From: Liolophura sinensis
Taxonomy: Eukaryota > Mollusca > Polyplacophora > Chitonida > Chitonidae
Length of the DNA: 64,000 nt
Direction of reading: 5' to 3'
Assembly (NCBI RefSeq): GCF_032854445.1
Contig: NC_088301.1
Coordinates: 28,814,402 to 28,878,401 of the forward strand
In this document: positions 40,701 through 55,700 of the stretch, piece by piece
How positions within the stretch are numbered: position 1 is the first letter of the stretch
Layout of the letters: the number at the start of each line of letters is the position of its first letter
Translations under genes and position numbers: made by a program
The notes under the pieces: model-generated
Databases searched by the model: none
What the model was told of the DNA's origin: nothing
What the model saw: only the letters and a program-made list of their open reading frames with translations

Positions 40701-43700
40701 GGCAAGCAGCCAGATCCTCACTTGGGATTGCATGTGGTGAGGGCCAGCAGCCAGACCCTCACTTGGGATTACATGTGGTGAGGGCCAGCAGCCAGATCCT
40801 CACTTGGGATTACATATGGTGCAGGCCAGCAGACAGATCCTCACTTGGGATTACATGTGATGAGGGCCAGCAGCCAGACCCTCATTTGGGATTACATGTG
40901 GTGAGGGCCAGCAGCCAGACCTTCACTTGGGATTACTGCACAGCTGGGGTTGATCACTCTATCCTGTCATCTCTACCAGCAACTCTAATCAGCTAAACTT
41001 TATGGCTAGAAATTTTCGGCTAAACTATACAAGAAATACGGTAATTACCGCATTTTACCTAAAGCTTGGTTTATACAAACATACTTTCACAAGAATACAA
41101 AGGTCTTAAGCTGACACTTTAAACTTACTCAAACTTCACAAAAAACTCTTACGTGGCCCTATAAAGGTGGATGAATCAGACAGAAACAAGCAAATTACGA
41201 CACCTGAAAAATTTAGGTGAGATACTGTAATGCTGCATCCACATTTTGTAACGGATAATGTGTGAAGAAAAAGTTCTCAACTAACTTGTATTCATCTTCA
41301 ATCATGTTTTCAGGATCAGCTTGTTCAATTGGTTCAGCGAAAAATTCTTCAACACTCGGTAAGAACACCCTGTCAACAAATACACATTTAAGTATCATTA
41401 AAGTCTACATTCACATTCAGGTAGGTTGTGTCAAAAACCTTAAAATGAGATTGTTGTCCACATCATTGCCAGGTTTATATTCCAGATGTACAATGACTCT
41501 TGAGTCGCTCATAAATGTGGTCACCACCTGTCCAACTCATGCTGGCTTCCTCTCCGGCCGTACGTGGTAAGGTCGTCCAGCAACCTGCGCTTGGTCGTGG
41601 GCTTCCCCCAGCTCTGTCCTTCCACCATAATACTGGCTGCCATCGTAAAAGTGAAATATTCTTGAGCAAGGTGTAAAGCACCCATCAAAAATAAATAAAA
41701 CAATGAAAACATTCCAAATTAAACTTCTTGTAAATAAATAAAATTATAAATATATGAAGATTTAAATACAAAAATATATAAATAAATGAATATATTGCAC
41801 ATAAAACTGTCCGTACAAGTAGGTCGTATCAAAGACATATTCTAATCCAATGGAATCTACTGTCCTGAATAAGGGAGAAAACAACTAAACTGTAAATATC
41901 ACATTAACCATCATAAAACTGACCTAACCAATGCAAAAGCACACTGAAACTTGATACATTACGCGCTTATCTGATTGGTGTTTTAGATCAGATTCAAGAC
42001 TAGTTTGCATTTAATAACAGACAGGTTATTGTTGTCCTTTTTCACCTCACCAGGTTAGGCTAATACTGCTGACGGTCGGTTTAGCAAGCATTGACCTGGT
42101 GGGATATTATTTGTTTCATCTTCAAAACCCAGTAATGCAAAAGAGTGTATATGATACAAATCACCAGTACAACAATATGATAAAGATGCCAAATTGTAGA
42201 AGATTAAAGCTTTTGTGGACTCCTTAATAAAACTTGAGCAGGAAACTCCAATGGGTACACGAAGTTATTGTACACATTCTTGTGTTGGAGACAACTAGTG
42301 CCAAAATAAAAGCCCACATACACAGCCAATGGATTTTTTTTTTTGTGGATGTGTGTGGTTACCTGTTGTATGGTAAACTCTCCACTGTGGGTCAGATAAT
42401 TGGTCAATTATTAGTGACCTCCTGGTAGGAAATGCTAACCTTTTGTCTGATTTACATGCTGCCATATTACCAGGACTCAGATTCCAAAGTCTTGTCAACT
42501 CAGCATTCCCCATCTTGATGATTTTTCCTCCAGTAGCTTGAAGATCATCTCCAACACTCTTCCGACTTAGTCTGTAAATGGTACACAACATCTTGTATCA
42601 CCCCAAGCCTGAACGACAATGAGACAGCAATTATATGGGCACAAACAGATTCTAAACTTTTTGGAGCCAAAATTTTATACAAATAATATATAAATGATTA
42701 AAATAACAATTTCTGAAACTTAGACTCAATAGGTTTGTTTGCTTTATTCTCCACAGGAATATGATAATATATGCCTCAAGTATTGAAGATTTACATTGAT
42801 CAAGAATTTAAAAGAGCACTTTCATTTGACAAAAAGGTCCATTTCAACAGATGCCCCTTTTCTCGTAGAATCATGAAGCAGTTTGAGTATACAGACAAAT
42901 TAGAACAAAGATTAAGGTTAGCATGATGCAGAGTTTGGCAATATTCATGTATATTACAGTGTGAGTTTTGATGTGTTTTCATACAGCCTTCTGTCCCCCA
43001 CCCTGGGTGCATTGTCCACATTATTGGCAAATCCCACACATTTTTTAATTTTGTTGTCTTCTTACTTCTGTTTGGTCTGACTACTATCACCTTTACTCCT
43101 CTCAAAACTTGGACACCCTTCATTCTTCCAGCTGTTCCAATTCTCTTCCCGTTTCAGTATATGCTGCAAAAAAAACCAAAACAACCAGCAATGAAATTAC
43201 AGCGTGAAAATGGGAAATATCCTGTAGTAGGCTCAAGATCAGTGAAATTTTGGCTGGGACTGTAATGTTACACAAGTAGTGGTCCTACTGGCCTAGAATT
43301 GATCAACATTCACTTAAGTTACCAGCGACCTTACCTATACAGTGTATGTCACCTAAAAATATGGCTTCCAAAGGATGCTTTAAACTTTTGGTTCCGTCGG
43401 TTAACTTAACTGAAGGTCATCTCAAAGGACACTAGTGCTGTTGTCCCCGAGACAAAGTAAATTTTTCCCTTCTACTTTGTTTCATACAGGGAAGGCTATA
43501 AAATAAATGAGGATAAAAGTAATTCTTAACACACTGGATCAAACTTCAGCCAAGGCCAACAATATGGCTTTCAACACTGGTTTCCTACAGATATGGCGTT
43601 TGTGAAGTCCCACCATTATTGGATTTTATTATTTATTTGATTGGTGTTTCACGTCATATTCAAGAATATTTCACTTATACAATGACGGCCAGCATTACAG

Positions 43701-46700
43701 TGGGAAGAAACAGGGCAGAGCCTGAGAAAAACCCACGACCATCTGCAGGTTGATGCCAGACCTTCCCACATACAGCCAGAGGGGAATTAACCACCATGAG
43801 TTAGACATGGAGAGAGGTTCCTGGGTCATTGTGCTGCACTGGTACATTTACCACCTCTGCCATGAGGGAGGTCCCGATAAGTCCCAATATTAGGCTTCAT
43901 TAACATGAATTTATCAAAAAATCAAAATTTCATCCTGCGCTAAAAAGTGGGTGAGCGTTTCGTGGACTTCTAGGATATCAGCTTGGCACGGATGCAGGGG
44001 AAAGGAAGTTCTTCATCTGATTTTCAATTCGGTGGAGGTGAGACTTTTACTGAGCAGAAATAATACTTTTTAGCAGTTTTACAACACCAGTCCCTTAGGA
44101 TTATACATCCACCAGTCCCTAGATTTATTTATTCAATTATCTGATTGGTGTTTTACACTGTACTCAAGAATATTTCAATTATACGACGGCATTATGGTGG
44201 GAGGAAACAGAGCAGAGCCTAGGGGAAACCCACGACCATTCGCAGATTGCTGATAGACCTTCCCACATACGGCTGGAGAGGGAGCCAGCATGAGTTGGAC
44301 TAGAGGCTGCATTGGTGAGAGACTCCTGGGTCATTACGCTGCGCTAGCATGCTAACCGACTGAGCCACGGAGGCCCCACCAGTCCCTAAGAGCTTGATAT
44401 CTGAGTAACCTGCATGGCAATTAAGAGATGTCTACCTTGATGGCTTGCACAAACTTGTCACCATCAGGAGGTGTCTCCTTTATTAGTCTGTACACCTTCT
44501 CCTGTGTGCTGTCCACCCACTGATTCTGTTCTTCTGTCAGCACAAAGCTAGAACTGCAGGACAAATCAGAACATTGTAGGGATGAGAAAAACTACTGGGC
44601 AGACTTCACAAACCTGAGAAGAAGTGACGAGAAAGTGAGAACCAGATGTAAAATAGGTGAGAACCAGATGCAGGAAGGTGAAAACCAGATGCAAAAAGAT
44701 AAGAACCAGATTCAAAAAGGTAAGAACTAGATGCAGGAAGGTAAGAACCTGATGCAGGAAGGTGAAAACGTGATGTAGGAAGGTGAGAACCTGATGCAGG
44801 TGGGAACCAAATGCAACAAAAAGATGAGAACCATACATAGCAAAAAAGTGAGAACCAGATTCAATATCCAGATGTAAAGGTGAGACATCATATTTAGGAA
44901 TTTTTCATTTTATACACGGGTGGCCAGTATATGGGCGCAGGAAACTTGAGCACCTGGGGTAAACCCACAAGCTTCAGCACATTACTGCTGAGGTTTCTCA
45001 CGTGTGACTAGACACGAAAACGATGCTGGTGGAAGACAAGTAGTCTTTACTGAGCATTAGGCTACCAAGACAGGTATTCTTTATATCACAGCTGATGAGA
45101 TCACAGGGTCTATCAGCTCATGTTGTTGAGGCTTGTCCAGAACAACTTAATGCTATGACTGGCTGTGTTTTTCTTTCAGCACTACAGCATTTAGGAATTC
45201 AATTATATTGCATTTATTCCCTTGATCAGGAGCCCGTATCACAAAAGTCTAAGGGTTAGGCATAGATGGCTAACTCAGTTAGTCATGATTAGCAATTTTG
45301 TCTAGACCATTTCACTGAGAAATGTTTGGTTATCAACTAAAGCTTTTTTGTCTTAGATTTTGAAAATTAGCCAGTAATCCTTGGTCACATCCAAAGGTGA
45401 CTAGGATGAAACAAATACAGATTTGAAACTGAGTTGAGTCCAGTTTGAAAGGAACAAATTAGCTTGTATCAGCAAATAATGGGATTTTTAAAGCTCACAA
45501 ACCACTGAAATTTATCTGTCCTTGTTGTTTAGATTTTACCATCTGTTGAGAGTTATCCCCCTTTGTTTGCAAACTTTGTCAACAATAAAAATGAAGAAGG
45601 AATTACATTTTTGTGTTTTTCATACATAGTACCAGTAATTTAATTTATTTATATTTTGAAGCCAATTTAATAATTATCATCATGGACCCTACCAATCAGA
45701 TTGCTGTAGAGCAGCCACATACAAGACCATGGGAAGCCTTTAGACAGTTTTACATTTGTGAAACGGACTAGTCCATTTTTTTTTCATAGCCTGCTTACTG
45801 TAGTCAGCTAAATGACCCTCAGCTTGTGAAATGGGCCCCACTGTCTCATGAAACGATAATTTTTACTTTAGCACAGTTTATCTCACAAATTTCAAAAACA
45901 CTGTTTTAACAAAGGATCGTATTGAATTGAAACCAGCCATGTAATTGGTTCAGACTTATATATATGAATCCTCTTTGATCAAGGCATTGTAACTACAGTT
46001 TCGATTTCTCCTATAATAAACATTGAAATACCTTTTGAATCTAACAGGTAAGTGGAGATACTGGAAAAGTATCAGGAACTGCACCAGGACGTATCGGCGA
46101 AAATTACTGTCACTAAGCTGCAGGTCAAACAACTGAAACAAAACACGAATAGAGTCAGCATTGTATGGAATGGTGAACCCTAATGTGGCTCATGTCTAAA
46201 TCTTCTGTGACAGGGTGATTTCTACAGAAACAGACCTTAAATTTACATTTATTTGCTTATTTGATTGGTGTTTCACGTCATAATCCAGAACATTTCACTT
46301 ATACGACAACAGCAAGCATTAAGCCAGCGGGAAATCAGGCAGAGCCCAGGGAAAACCCACGACCATCCCCAGGTTGCTGCCAGACCTTACAATGTACGGC
46401 CAGACAGGAAGCCAGCATGGGAACTCACAGCATTCCTGGGTCATAGCACTGCGCTGGCGTGCCAACCATCTCAACCAAGAAGGTCCCCATTTATATGCTC
46501 ACATATCATATATATTTATCTTGAATATACAAATATATCTTAATTTCTTAAGTAACNNNNNNNNNNNNNNNNNNNNNNNNNNNNNNNNNNNNNNNNNNNN
46601 NNNNNNNNNNNNNNNNNNNNNNNNNNNNNNNNNNNNNNNNNNNNNNNNNNNNNNNNNNNNNNNNNNNNNNNNNNNNNNNNNNNNNNNNNNNNNNNNNNNN

Positions 46701-49700
46701 NNNNNNNNNNNNNNNNNNNNNNNNNNNNNNNNNNNNNNNNNNNNNNNNNNNNNNNNAAACTGCCACTGAGGTGGAAAAGATAGCCGTTGTTATCACTCAT
46801 ACATTTTGGTTTTGGACCAAAACTGCTACTGTGGTGGAAAAGATAGCCCGTTGGTATTACTCATACATTTTGGTTTGGACCAAAAATGCCACTGTGTGGA
46901 AAAGATAGCCCGTTATTATTACTCATACATTTTGGTTTGGACCAAAACTGCCACTGTGGTGGAAAAGATAGCACGTTGTTATCACTCATACATTTTGGTT
47001 TGGACCAAAACTGCCACTGAGGTGGAAAAGATGGCCCATTGTTACCACTCATACATTTTGGTTTGGACCACCCTCTCCTCAACATTTTTGCACAATTAAA
47101 TAAGTTTATCTTATTAATGAATCGTTCTAAATACTGTTCATATACTTTGTCTGATAAGAAAGTACTTTATCCTTCTTGTAACACTTTACAAAGCGTACAA
47201 AACCATAAGGCATATTTAGAATGTAAATCACAAAATATTCAGGAATCAAAACTCCTGAATCTACAACAACCGACAAAATTCTCTTTGAGTATTGCACATT
47301 TATATAGCACTTAAGACTATTTCCTTTGAATTGGAAGCTGTCACACCGACAGTTACAGAAAGCAGAAAAAACCTGTGGGAAACCAGACAAGTCAAAACTT
47401 CTGGACATACACCTGGAAATAAGCAAACATGGGCATGTTAAAATCAATGTTGGAATCAGTTAGTAGATAATAAATGTTGGAATCAGTTAGTAGATAATAA
47501 ATGTTGGAATCAGTTAGTAGATAATAAAAGTTGGAATCAGTTAGTAGATAATAAATGTTGGAATCAGTTAGTAAAATAATGACCTCAGATAGGGGGTGAG
47601 TTGCACTGATAGGCCCCCACAACCCACAAGTACTCACTGAAGAGAACTTCTTCCATGGCGCCTTCTCATAACACTGTGTAGGTTTTCTGAAGATATCTTG
47701 CAAGTACCAGAACTTTCTGTACAAGTTGTAATCTATTGGACAGGGATCACTGAAACAAATTCAAGCCCACATATGAAGGACATACATGTAGCAGGGACAG
47801 CTGGAAACAGCAAACAATGCATACACTTATAACATACTAAACAACACATTCATTCTAATCTGATTCAAGAACAAATTAGGTACAATGTATTTCTTGACTG
47901 ATCAATTTACTGTATCACTCTCTGCACTGATTGATAAGCAACAACGTACTAGTCGCAAGCCAATGCGTACAACAACAACTAGACTCTGAACCCACCCTTT
48001 TCTTCTCCAGGACAATCTACCAGCAAATATTGACATTTCTCAATTTTTGCCTAGCCCGATGATTGGCAATTCTTGATTGATGGATGGTTGATTTACTTCA
48101 CTTAAAATACAAGTAGCAATTTTAACAACGCGCCGTGCGTTTTCTGTAGCAGGAGTAAATAAAATATGTACCTCGAGAAAGAGAGATCAGACATTTCTCC
48201 TTCCTCAATCCCTTCCATGCTCTCATTTTTATCTGATCCCTGTTATCACAAAACATAATGAGATAGTTAATATAGGCATGCATAGATTTCTTCACCTTTT
48301 CATGCTCCTTTTATTACGCAGAATTTTGAAAAACGCAAAAGCTATGGTTTTGAAATGCTACCTATCAGAAATGATTTAAAAGGTTTCCAATAAAAATGTT
48401 TCAGTAATCATTTACCAGTCCAAGAGAATCAATCAAAAAAGTCAGCAAGATCACAAATTACTGTTTACTTTAAAATGGTGTCAAAGGTATAACTGCCTGC
48501 TCATTGATCCAGTGAGGTTTGAATTACAACTCTTGGCGGATCCCCTTAGACTCTTCATTCAACAGCCCCTTGTTACCACTAGGACGTGCGAGTATGCTTA
48601 TCACACAAGGCAATCCACCAATAAAACTGACCACAATCCTATCAGTTAAAAATCCTTGAGTCCAGCTATGATATAATGAAACCAATGAAATAAATGACTG
48701 AATGAATAAACCTGGTCAGATACGGACACGACTAACCTTAGGTTTCAGTTCCTCTGGCTCACTCAAGTAAACTGTCACATTCTCCAGGTTAAACTGACTG
48801 GTCAAATTCAGCGCTGAAAAAAAAAAAACCAATCTGGTTTTTGGGGACCTATTCATAAATTCACAACATTTACCTTCCTGGAAGTGAAGACTAATGTGGA
48901 CATCAAACAAGGCATTCAGAGAACACCAGTAGCTCACCTGACTGAGCAGTTTGTAAAACTGCATAATGTTCAAGTGAGGTTATATGTTCAATACTGACCT
49001 GTAAACCAAAATAAAGTAGAATGACACTGTCATACACAGGTATTATTCTCTAATTATACGGTGCTAAGATCTTGTCATTAAATCAACAAGAAAGGCACAC
49101 ATTACTACACTGTCACAACTATGACTGTTCATCGTATGCATAAAGATTGCAGAGCAGTGACTTCGTATGTTATACAGTTGTAAACCATTGCAGTTCTAAA
49201 CTAAATTTGGTGCACTATGGTGGCAATTGCAACCCTATAAATAGCCGAGTAAATACTGAACTATGGTAATAAAAACTTCTTTGTGGGGGGAGTTCAAGCA
49301 CCTGCTCGTTGGAGTGGTCTTTGATTTGAAAATTGCTACTTGGCTATCTGTGTACTATGGGTGGCCACTGCAATCCTATAAATGGCTGAGCAATTACTCA
49401 GCTGACAAGGCACTGTCTGTGTGGACGGTTTAAACATTCTGTCTCAGTTTAAGAAGGCACATCTGGCTACTAGTCAATAATTTTCCTAGCCTTCATTTTC
49501 AAATGAATTATCATACCAAAGAGCAGCTAACAACATGTGGAAAAACTTCTCATAGCATCTTTTTGATACATAATTTGTACACCCTTGCAAACTGATTTGA
49601 AAATGACTATCTAGCAGTTCATATAATAAGGCAAGCATGCTCCCTCAGATCAACCAAGGTTCGAAGTCAAGACTTCGTTCAAGAAAACACAGTGTGTATT

Positions 49701-52700
49701 GGCTCAAATACCAGTTTTAACTCAAGAAAAGTTGTTCGTAATGCATTTGTGATAATTTCATTATACTAGCATGTTGAGTGGTTTATGGCCTGACATTTCC
49801 CGATAACAAACATTTCCACTCGCCCTTAGGGCTTGTGAAAATAATTATTTCTCGAGAAAAGGGCAGGCCATAGACCCACCCTGATGTAGAGTAATATATC
49901 AATGCCTACGTCAGTGCTACAGATAATTTTTTTTTCAGAGGGAGTACAGTAGTCCCGATTTTCCAAGTACACAGCACCGCAGAACACATTTTTCAAATAC
50001 TCAACATTTCACTATTTGGTGTCCCAAGCAATACACCTGGAAAGTGTGAAGTTGATCAGGTGAAAGGGGGTGGAGAAAAGACATACATGTGCATACGTGT
50101 ACATGTAGGCCGACATGTACAGAGACTCTTTCCTTTGTAGTTACATAATACTACACAAGTAGATGGACATGTAAACTCCCCAAAATTTACAACTAGTTAT
50201 AACATTCTAGACTAAAGTAATTATTTCAGCTCTTCCTCAAGAGAAATGAATTTGAATGAAGTTAATACATTTATTTATTTCGCATCAACCTGTGTGAGGC
50301 CTATTTCAATAACTCACTCACTGACTCTTTTATACTCTATTTTTCATTCCTTGTGCTTTGATAGCAGGGGTTGCAGTATTATTTTTTCTATGGTAACCTG
50401 CCTGATGCGACAGGTAAATTTTCTTTTACCTGTCTCAACATTTGTTGGTCCATACAAATTTGCTAACAAATCGTCTTGGGGTCAAAACATGATAAAACAG
50501 TTTTAACTCATAACTAACTCCAAATGTACATTATAAGACAAGAATTTATTATTTTATGCTTTAATTATTGGCAGTATATTGTATAAATCTGAAGTGTTTC
50601 TGTGCATATGTTGCTAGCTGGTCTCATGATATTTTTATTCCATTGCATTCACTTCTCCCATCACAAAGGTACATAGGTACATGAATATGTCAGAAACTGG
50701 ACCTTTAATGATACCGGTACTTTAACATTGTAGACTTTACCGATGATCTGTGTCAAATTGAAATCAAACATTGGAAGTGATGTTAGGATAATTTTGTGCA
50801 ATGCAGTAGCGCACTGTATAGTAACCTAAAATACCATTTTAACCCTTTGCTACATCTTCCTCGTGGCAAACACTCGAGAATTTCACAAAGACATATATGA
50901 TGGTAGGCTTTCTGCACGGCCGTGGGTGGTGGCACAGGAGCTATTTGCTACAGCCTACAGGGTACCATATTTCACCAATAGTTCAGCTGATTTTTCTGCA
51001 AAGTGTATCCCATGATTCCTTGTGTCTGGTGGTGATTCTTGGTAATGGGACACAACAGGGCGGGAGTGTGTTCACGGGTATTGTGCCTACATGTACATGG
51101 GACAAATCCAATAAACACACTCACCCTTCAGTGAGCAATGAAATGTTAGCACTAGTACCACCTCTACATATCTTCTACCAGAAAGCATGTTTCGTGTATA
51201 GTCTGCAAGAATATGTTGTGCGAAAACAGGCAGATTGAGGTTGGATTGACAGTGAAGCGGTAACAAATAGGCCTAAACTGATAAGCGTGCAGGTCTTTCA
51301 AAACATCAACGAACCACAAATATCTGTGTAGAGTAAATAAATACCCATATGCGTTTTACAATCTAATTTACAAATATAAAAACACTAACACTTCACTGTT
51401 CTGACTGCAATTAGGTTCGGTTTTACAGGTTTACCCTTGTTGGAGTGAAAAAAAAACTACGATAACACCTTACTAGTGTACTGTAGGCCTTAATGATCTA
51501 ACAACAGCATTCATTACATGGAAATTTGGGGGGGGGGGGGGGAGGTGCCAAACTATAACCTATTGAGTACCGCCCCCAACTCAGACTGTGCGGAAGTAAC
51601 CGACAAGGGAAATTTGAGACCATTTAGCCTATCACAAGTTATTTCCCGGGTCCCGAAAAAAATTTTTCCGACGACCAACAGACCATACCTCAAGAACGAT
51701 GGCTTTTTAAGGGCAACAAATGCTTTAATGAGGGTCTAGATAGCATAGTGGGCCTACTAATCACCCTTCTCTCAGTTCATGCCTGGGGAGTTTATCCAAC
51801 GTGGCAAGGGCCAGCAGCCAGAACATCACTGGGGATTACTGCACAGCTGGGGGCTCATCACTCTCCTCTGTCGTCTCCTTCAGCAAATCAGATTTGCTGA
51901 GCTTTATGGCCAGAAATTTTCGGTTAAACTCTTCGTTATATACGGTGTGAAAACTAACACATGGGGAGAACGTCAAGCACAGGGTTAACTGTGGAGATTT
52001 ACTTCTGATTTTGACTGGGCTATCTGCCTTAAATTTCACATGTACGCTAACTTTTGGGAACTTTGGCGTACAACACAAATCTTCCGGCATATACAGTACG
52101 CTCCGTTTTAAGTTTAGAAGTGTAACATCTAATTTTCTAAGCATATTTACACCTGTACGCTCTTAATCTGTAGAACTGATACATATTTCAAATTACGACA
52201 TGATTATGACAAAGTGGCCTTTCTAATACCTGACTTCTCTGAGAGGGGAAACAGTCTTGCCAGGAAGAGTTGTATTCTGCCACAGAACACTGTATTGTGG
52301 GCCTTTGACAATCTCCGAAGTAAATCTGAAAACATAACAGTTAAAATATCTCCACATTTTGTTCCGTTCCTTGTGCTTTTGTAATTTCATAATGTGTTCG
52401 GTTTTATATTATCACATCTGTAACCGTTGTCAGCATGATGGGTTGAGAAAGCTAGAACCAGACCATTGGCTGTAATAAATCTTTGATCTCATGTTAAGTT
52501 AAAGCATTTTATGCCATAAACTGCAAAAAAAAAACTGGTGGTAAAAACTTCTTTGTGGGAAGTTTGAGCACCACCTCGCTGGAGTGGTCTATGATATGCA
52601 AAACCAAAGTGGTCTGTTTTAAATATAAAATCCAAATTATCATAACTGAAGAGACGTGAACCAAAGATTTTATTTGAAATTCCATACATAGGTAAGCTTA

Positions 52701-55700
52701 ATAAACAGACTATTATAAACTACTTGCTAATTATACAAAAATAAAAACATACAAAAATATATAAACAATTTCTTACCGTTACACATCCGCAATAAATAGT
52801 TTTTTCCTGCCTCAAAAAACATATCCTGTCAATAAAATATAAATGTTGTGAGTTCCAAATTCTACATACCCCATTGTCATTGGTAGAAAGGTCTCAAAAC
52901 TTTCAATCCTGAGTTTACATTTTTTCATTTATTTGTCTGGTGTTTTACAGTGTACTCAAGAACATATCACTTATATGATGACGATCAGCATTATAGTGAG
53001 AGGGAACAGGACAGAGCATGGGGAAAACCCACATTGTGTTACACTAGCATGGCTAACCAATGGGTCAAGAAGGCCCCCCAAAGTCACACATGTAAAACAC
53101 GGTCCTGAACTCAAGCCATTGATCACAGTAACTATGTAAAAAATACAGAGTATCAAAAATTTCCCTGACCAACAGATATGTCCAGCAATTTAAAAACCGG
53201 ACTGTCACAGCTAAAAATGTCTCACTCACAGACTTCCATAGATACACATTGTCCTCCACCAGGTCAAAGGTCGCTTCGCACACATCCAAGGTCACCATGT
53301 CAAAGAGGTCAGACAGAAGATGGAAGGGGGTGAAAGACGAGCACAGGTCTGACCATAACCAAAAAAAAAAAAAATGAACAAAGCATTCAGAGCAGAGTTT
53401 CATATGTTATAGAGTTGTAAATTGCTGCTGTGGTAAAAGACACCAAATTACAACTCGGAAAAAAGAAATCTTGTGTTCCAACCGGTCTTGGTAGCAAACA
53501 TATTAAAGACCAATTTTAGTTGGAACCTGTATGTTGAGAACAGCCTGTAAACACAGGTAAACAGAATCGCAAAAATGTCAGTAACATAAATGCCAGTGGG
53601 TCCACCTTCCTACTGAAAACTGCAGCAGTGTCTGTCCGGTTGCAAAAAAACAATACAAGTCCTTAGCATGTCCAGCTGGACATATTTTTAAAACATGATT
53701 GTTGTGTTGTCTATCGCCACACTCAAGAATTTTCACTTGTACACTGGCGGTCAGCATCATGGGTGGAGAAAAAGCGAATGCCACAAAAGCATCGTTGACT
53801 GCTTATTGTTACTATGACTCTACAAGCACTGAAAAATACTGAACCTATAAGTTCCTAGTCTAATAACTGGCACCTCATATGGCAGGAAAAAGAAGCACCT
53901 TTAATCACTTGACTACATCACAGCCCATACCATCATATCATGGGACACATATACATGTAGAGTCAGCACATGCATCCAGTATTTTGTGCACTAAACCACA
54001 AAACATATATCAACTTACTTTTTATGGCATCTGCACATAGCAGATGACATGACACAGTGTTACTATGCCCACAGTAGATACAAATGTGTTGAGGCTCAAC
54101 ATTAAACAAAATGTATTTAGAATTTGGAACTGGTCAGCACATTGACATAAAAACTGACACAATCTCGAGAAATATAAACGTGTGAAACACCCCTTCCCTT
54201 GTTTCATGCATATACATGCAAAAAAATTGGGGGTGGTGGGCTCATCGTGGGATATACAAATAATATTATAATGTACGCCTGGTGCTGTTCTGATTGTGCC
54301 ATCATACAGTAGAACATCACAATAACAGATACCAGTAAAGATGCCACATTTGCCAACATAGCATTCTCAGTTCAAAAGATATTTAAATGACTGGGGGTTT
54401 TTTGTTTTGCTTTTTTCGCAATGGCTCAAGCAAAATGGCTGCCGTGGTCTACAGAGAGCATATCTGTGATGGCTCTAGATCTGAAAATCTCCAGGACATA
54501 ACCTACAATTCTGCCAAGTCTTATGCTTTTTTAGGAAAGTGGTCAGTCTTTGCACGCATCGCCTGTACTACTATGGGTGGCAATTGCAACCGTGTGTATG
54601 ACTGAGCAAATGTTGAGCTATGGTACTAAAAAAACATTCCTTGTGGAGGAGTTCCAGCACCAACTCCCTGGAGTGATCTTTCCTAAACCCCAAATTGCTA
54701 CCCAAGATTGGCTATCTGTGTACTATGGGTGGCCACTGCAACCCTATGATTGGTTGAGCTAATACTCAACAGACAACAGTCACAGGGCTCAAAACAGGGG
54801 GCTGCAAACGGCGAAAAGCAGGCCGAAAATTTGCCAAAGAAGGCCCATTTAAAACCGGCCTGCCAAAAAAGAAATCAACAAATAAAATGGCAGGCCGAGC
54901 ATGAGATGTCAATGTATAGACAGATAGTTCTGCTTTCCAATTTAGGGCGGTGTGATAAAAATACAAGGAATTTAATATTCACCGAAAAGGTAGGAAACAC
55001 CGTTCGTGGCTGTTGCAAACCACAGAGAGATGTTACCAGAGATAACCTGAAAATTATTTAATTCAAGGCTGCACATAAAGTCGCAGAAATTGAAATTTTA
55101 AACATTTCAACCTATCAAAAGGCAGTCTTCATAAACAAATTCTAACATAAAATCTTCCCTACCTTGTGTCACTGCATAGGCACTAAGATTAATCACAGTC
55201 TTAAACTTCGCACAATTTCTTTGGACAGCCTACAATGATACAATGAAAGACGACAGGTCACTTCTACAGGTAGCAGATCCACCAGCAATCACTACAGATA
55301 TTGACAGTATGCTGATGCCTTCAACCTATCAAATGTTTTATTCCAGCCACAAAACAACAATAAAATTTAAACAAAACAACAAACAAAAAAAGTGTTATGG
55401 ACTTAGGAGATTAATAAAGAAGTCTTACGCTGCTTACCACAAGTTCCTTTAAGGCATCTTTGAAAGCTTGATCTAATGTGGCTTTCTTTTCAGCATCACT
55501 GCAAGTAAAACAAAAGCAAATGGTAAAGGCACTTTATTATTTGTGTGCCCATGGAGATAACTTATGTTACTAGTGGCATCCATTGTAGTCTCCAAAGGAG
55601 AAGTCCACTGTAGTCTCCAAAGGAGAAGTCCACTGTAGTCTCCACAGGAGAAGTCCACTGCAGTCTCAAATGGAGAAGTCCACTGTTCCCTCCAAAAGAG

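Larger units (their letters stand above)
39380..41050 (-). mobile_element. Unclassified dispersed element X, copy 1
   Basis: Shares long blocks with 50955-52010: GTGTATCCCATGATTCCTT, CAATAAACACGCTCA-like, TGAGCAATGAAATGTTAG, CTAATTTACAAATATAAA, TGGAAATTTGGGGG and CTTTATGG-CAGAAATTTTCGG. It is interrupted by a MITE (39960-40111) and a 41-bp minisatellite (40157-40937). The reading frame open in copy 2 has stops here. It may be a repeated gene 3' end or a transposon. Confidence 0.6.

Noticed and set aside
40157..40937. Regular direct repeats like a CRISPR array
   Set aside because: Units are contiguous without unique spacers, and the window is eukaryotic.
40763..40996. Open frame of 77 codons with a repeated [11 protein letters not shown] motif
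   Set aside because: It lies in the 41-bp minisatellite and start of its flank; the frame is a by-product of the repeat and its unit length is not a multiple of three.
44566..44838. Open minus-strand frame with a seven-residue TFLH-type repeat resembling a heptad coil
   Set aside because: A 21-bp tandem repeat keeps one frame open automatically. There is no start context, splice structure or homology.
44905..45015. Possible further SINE-A fragment (GGTGGCCAGTATATGGGCG, GGTAAACCCAC)
   Set aside because: Similarity is limited to short blocks and differs in order; could be another family.
54750..55061. 103-codon frame rich in Lys and Gln within THOC1 introns
   Set aside because: Starts in family E repeat and runs across the following low-conservation stretch; no motif recognised.
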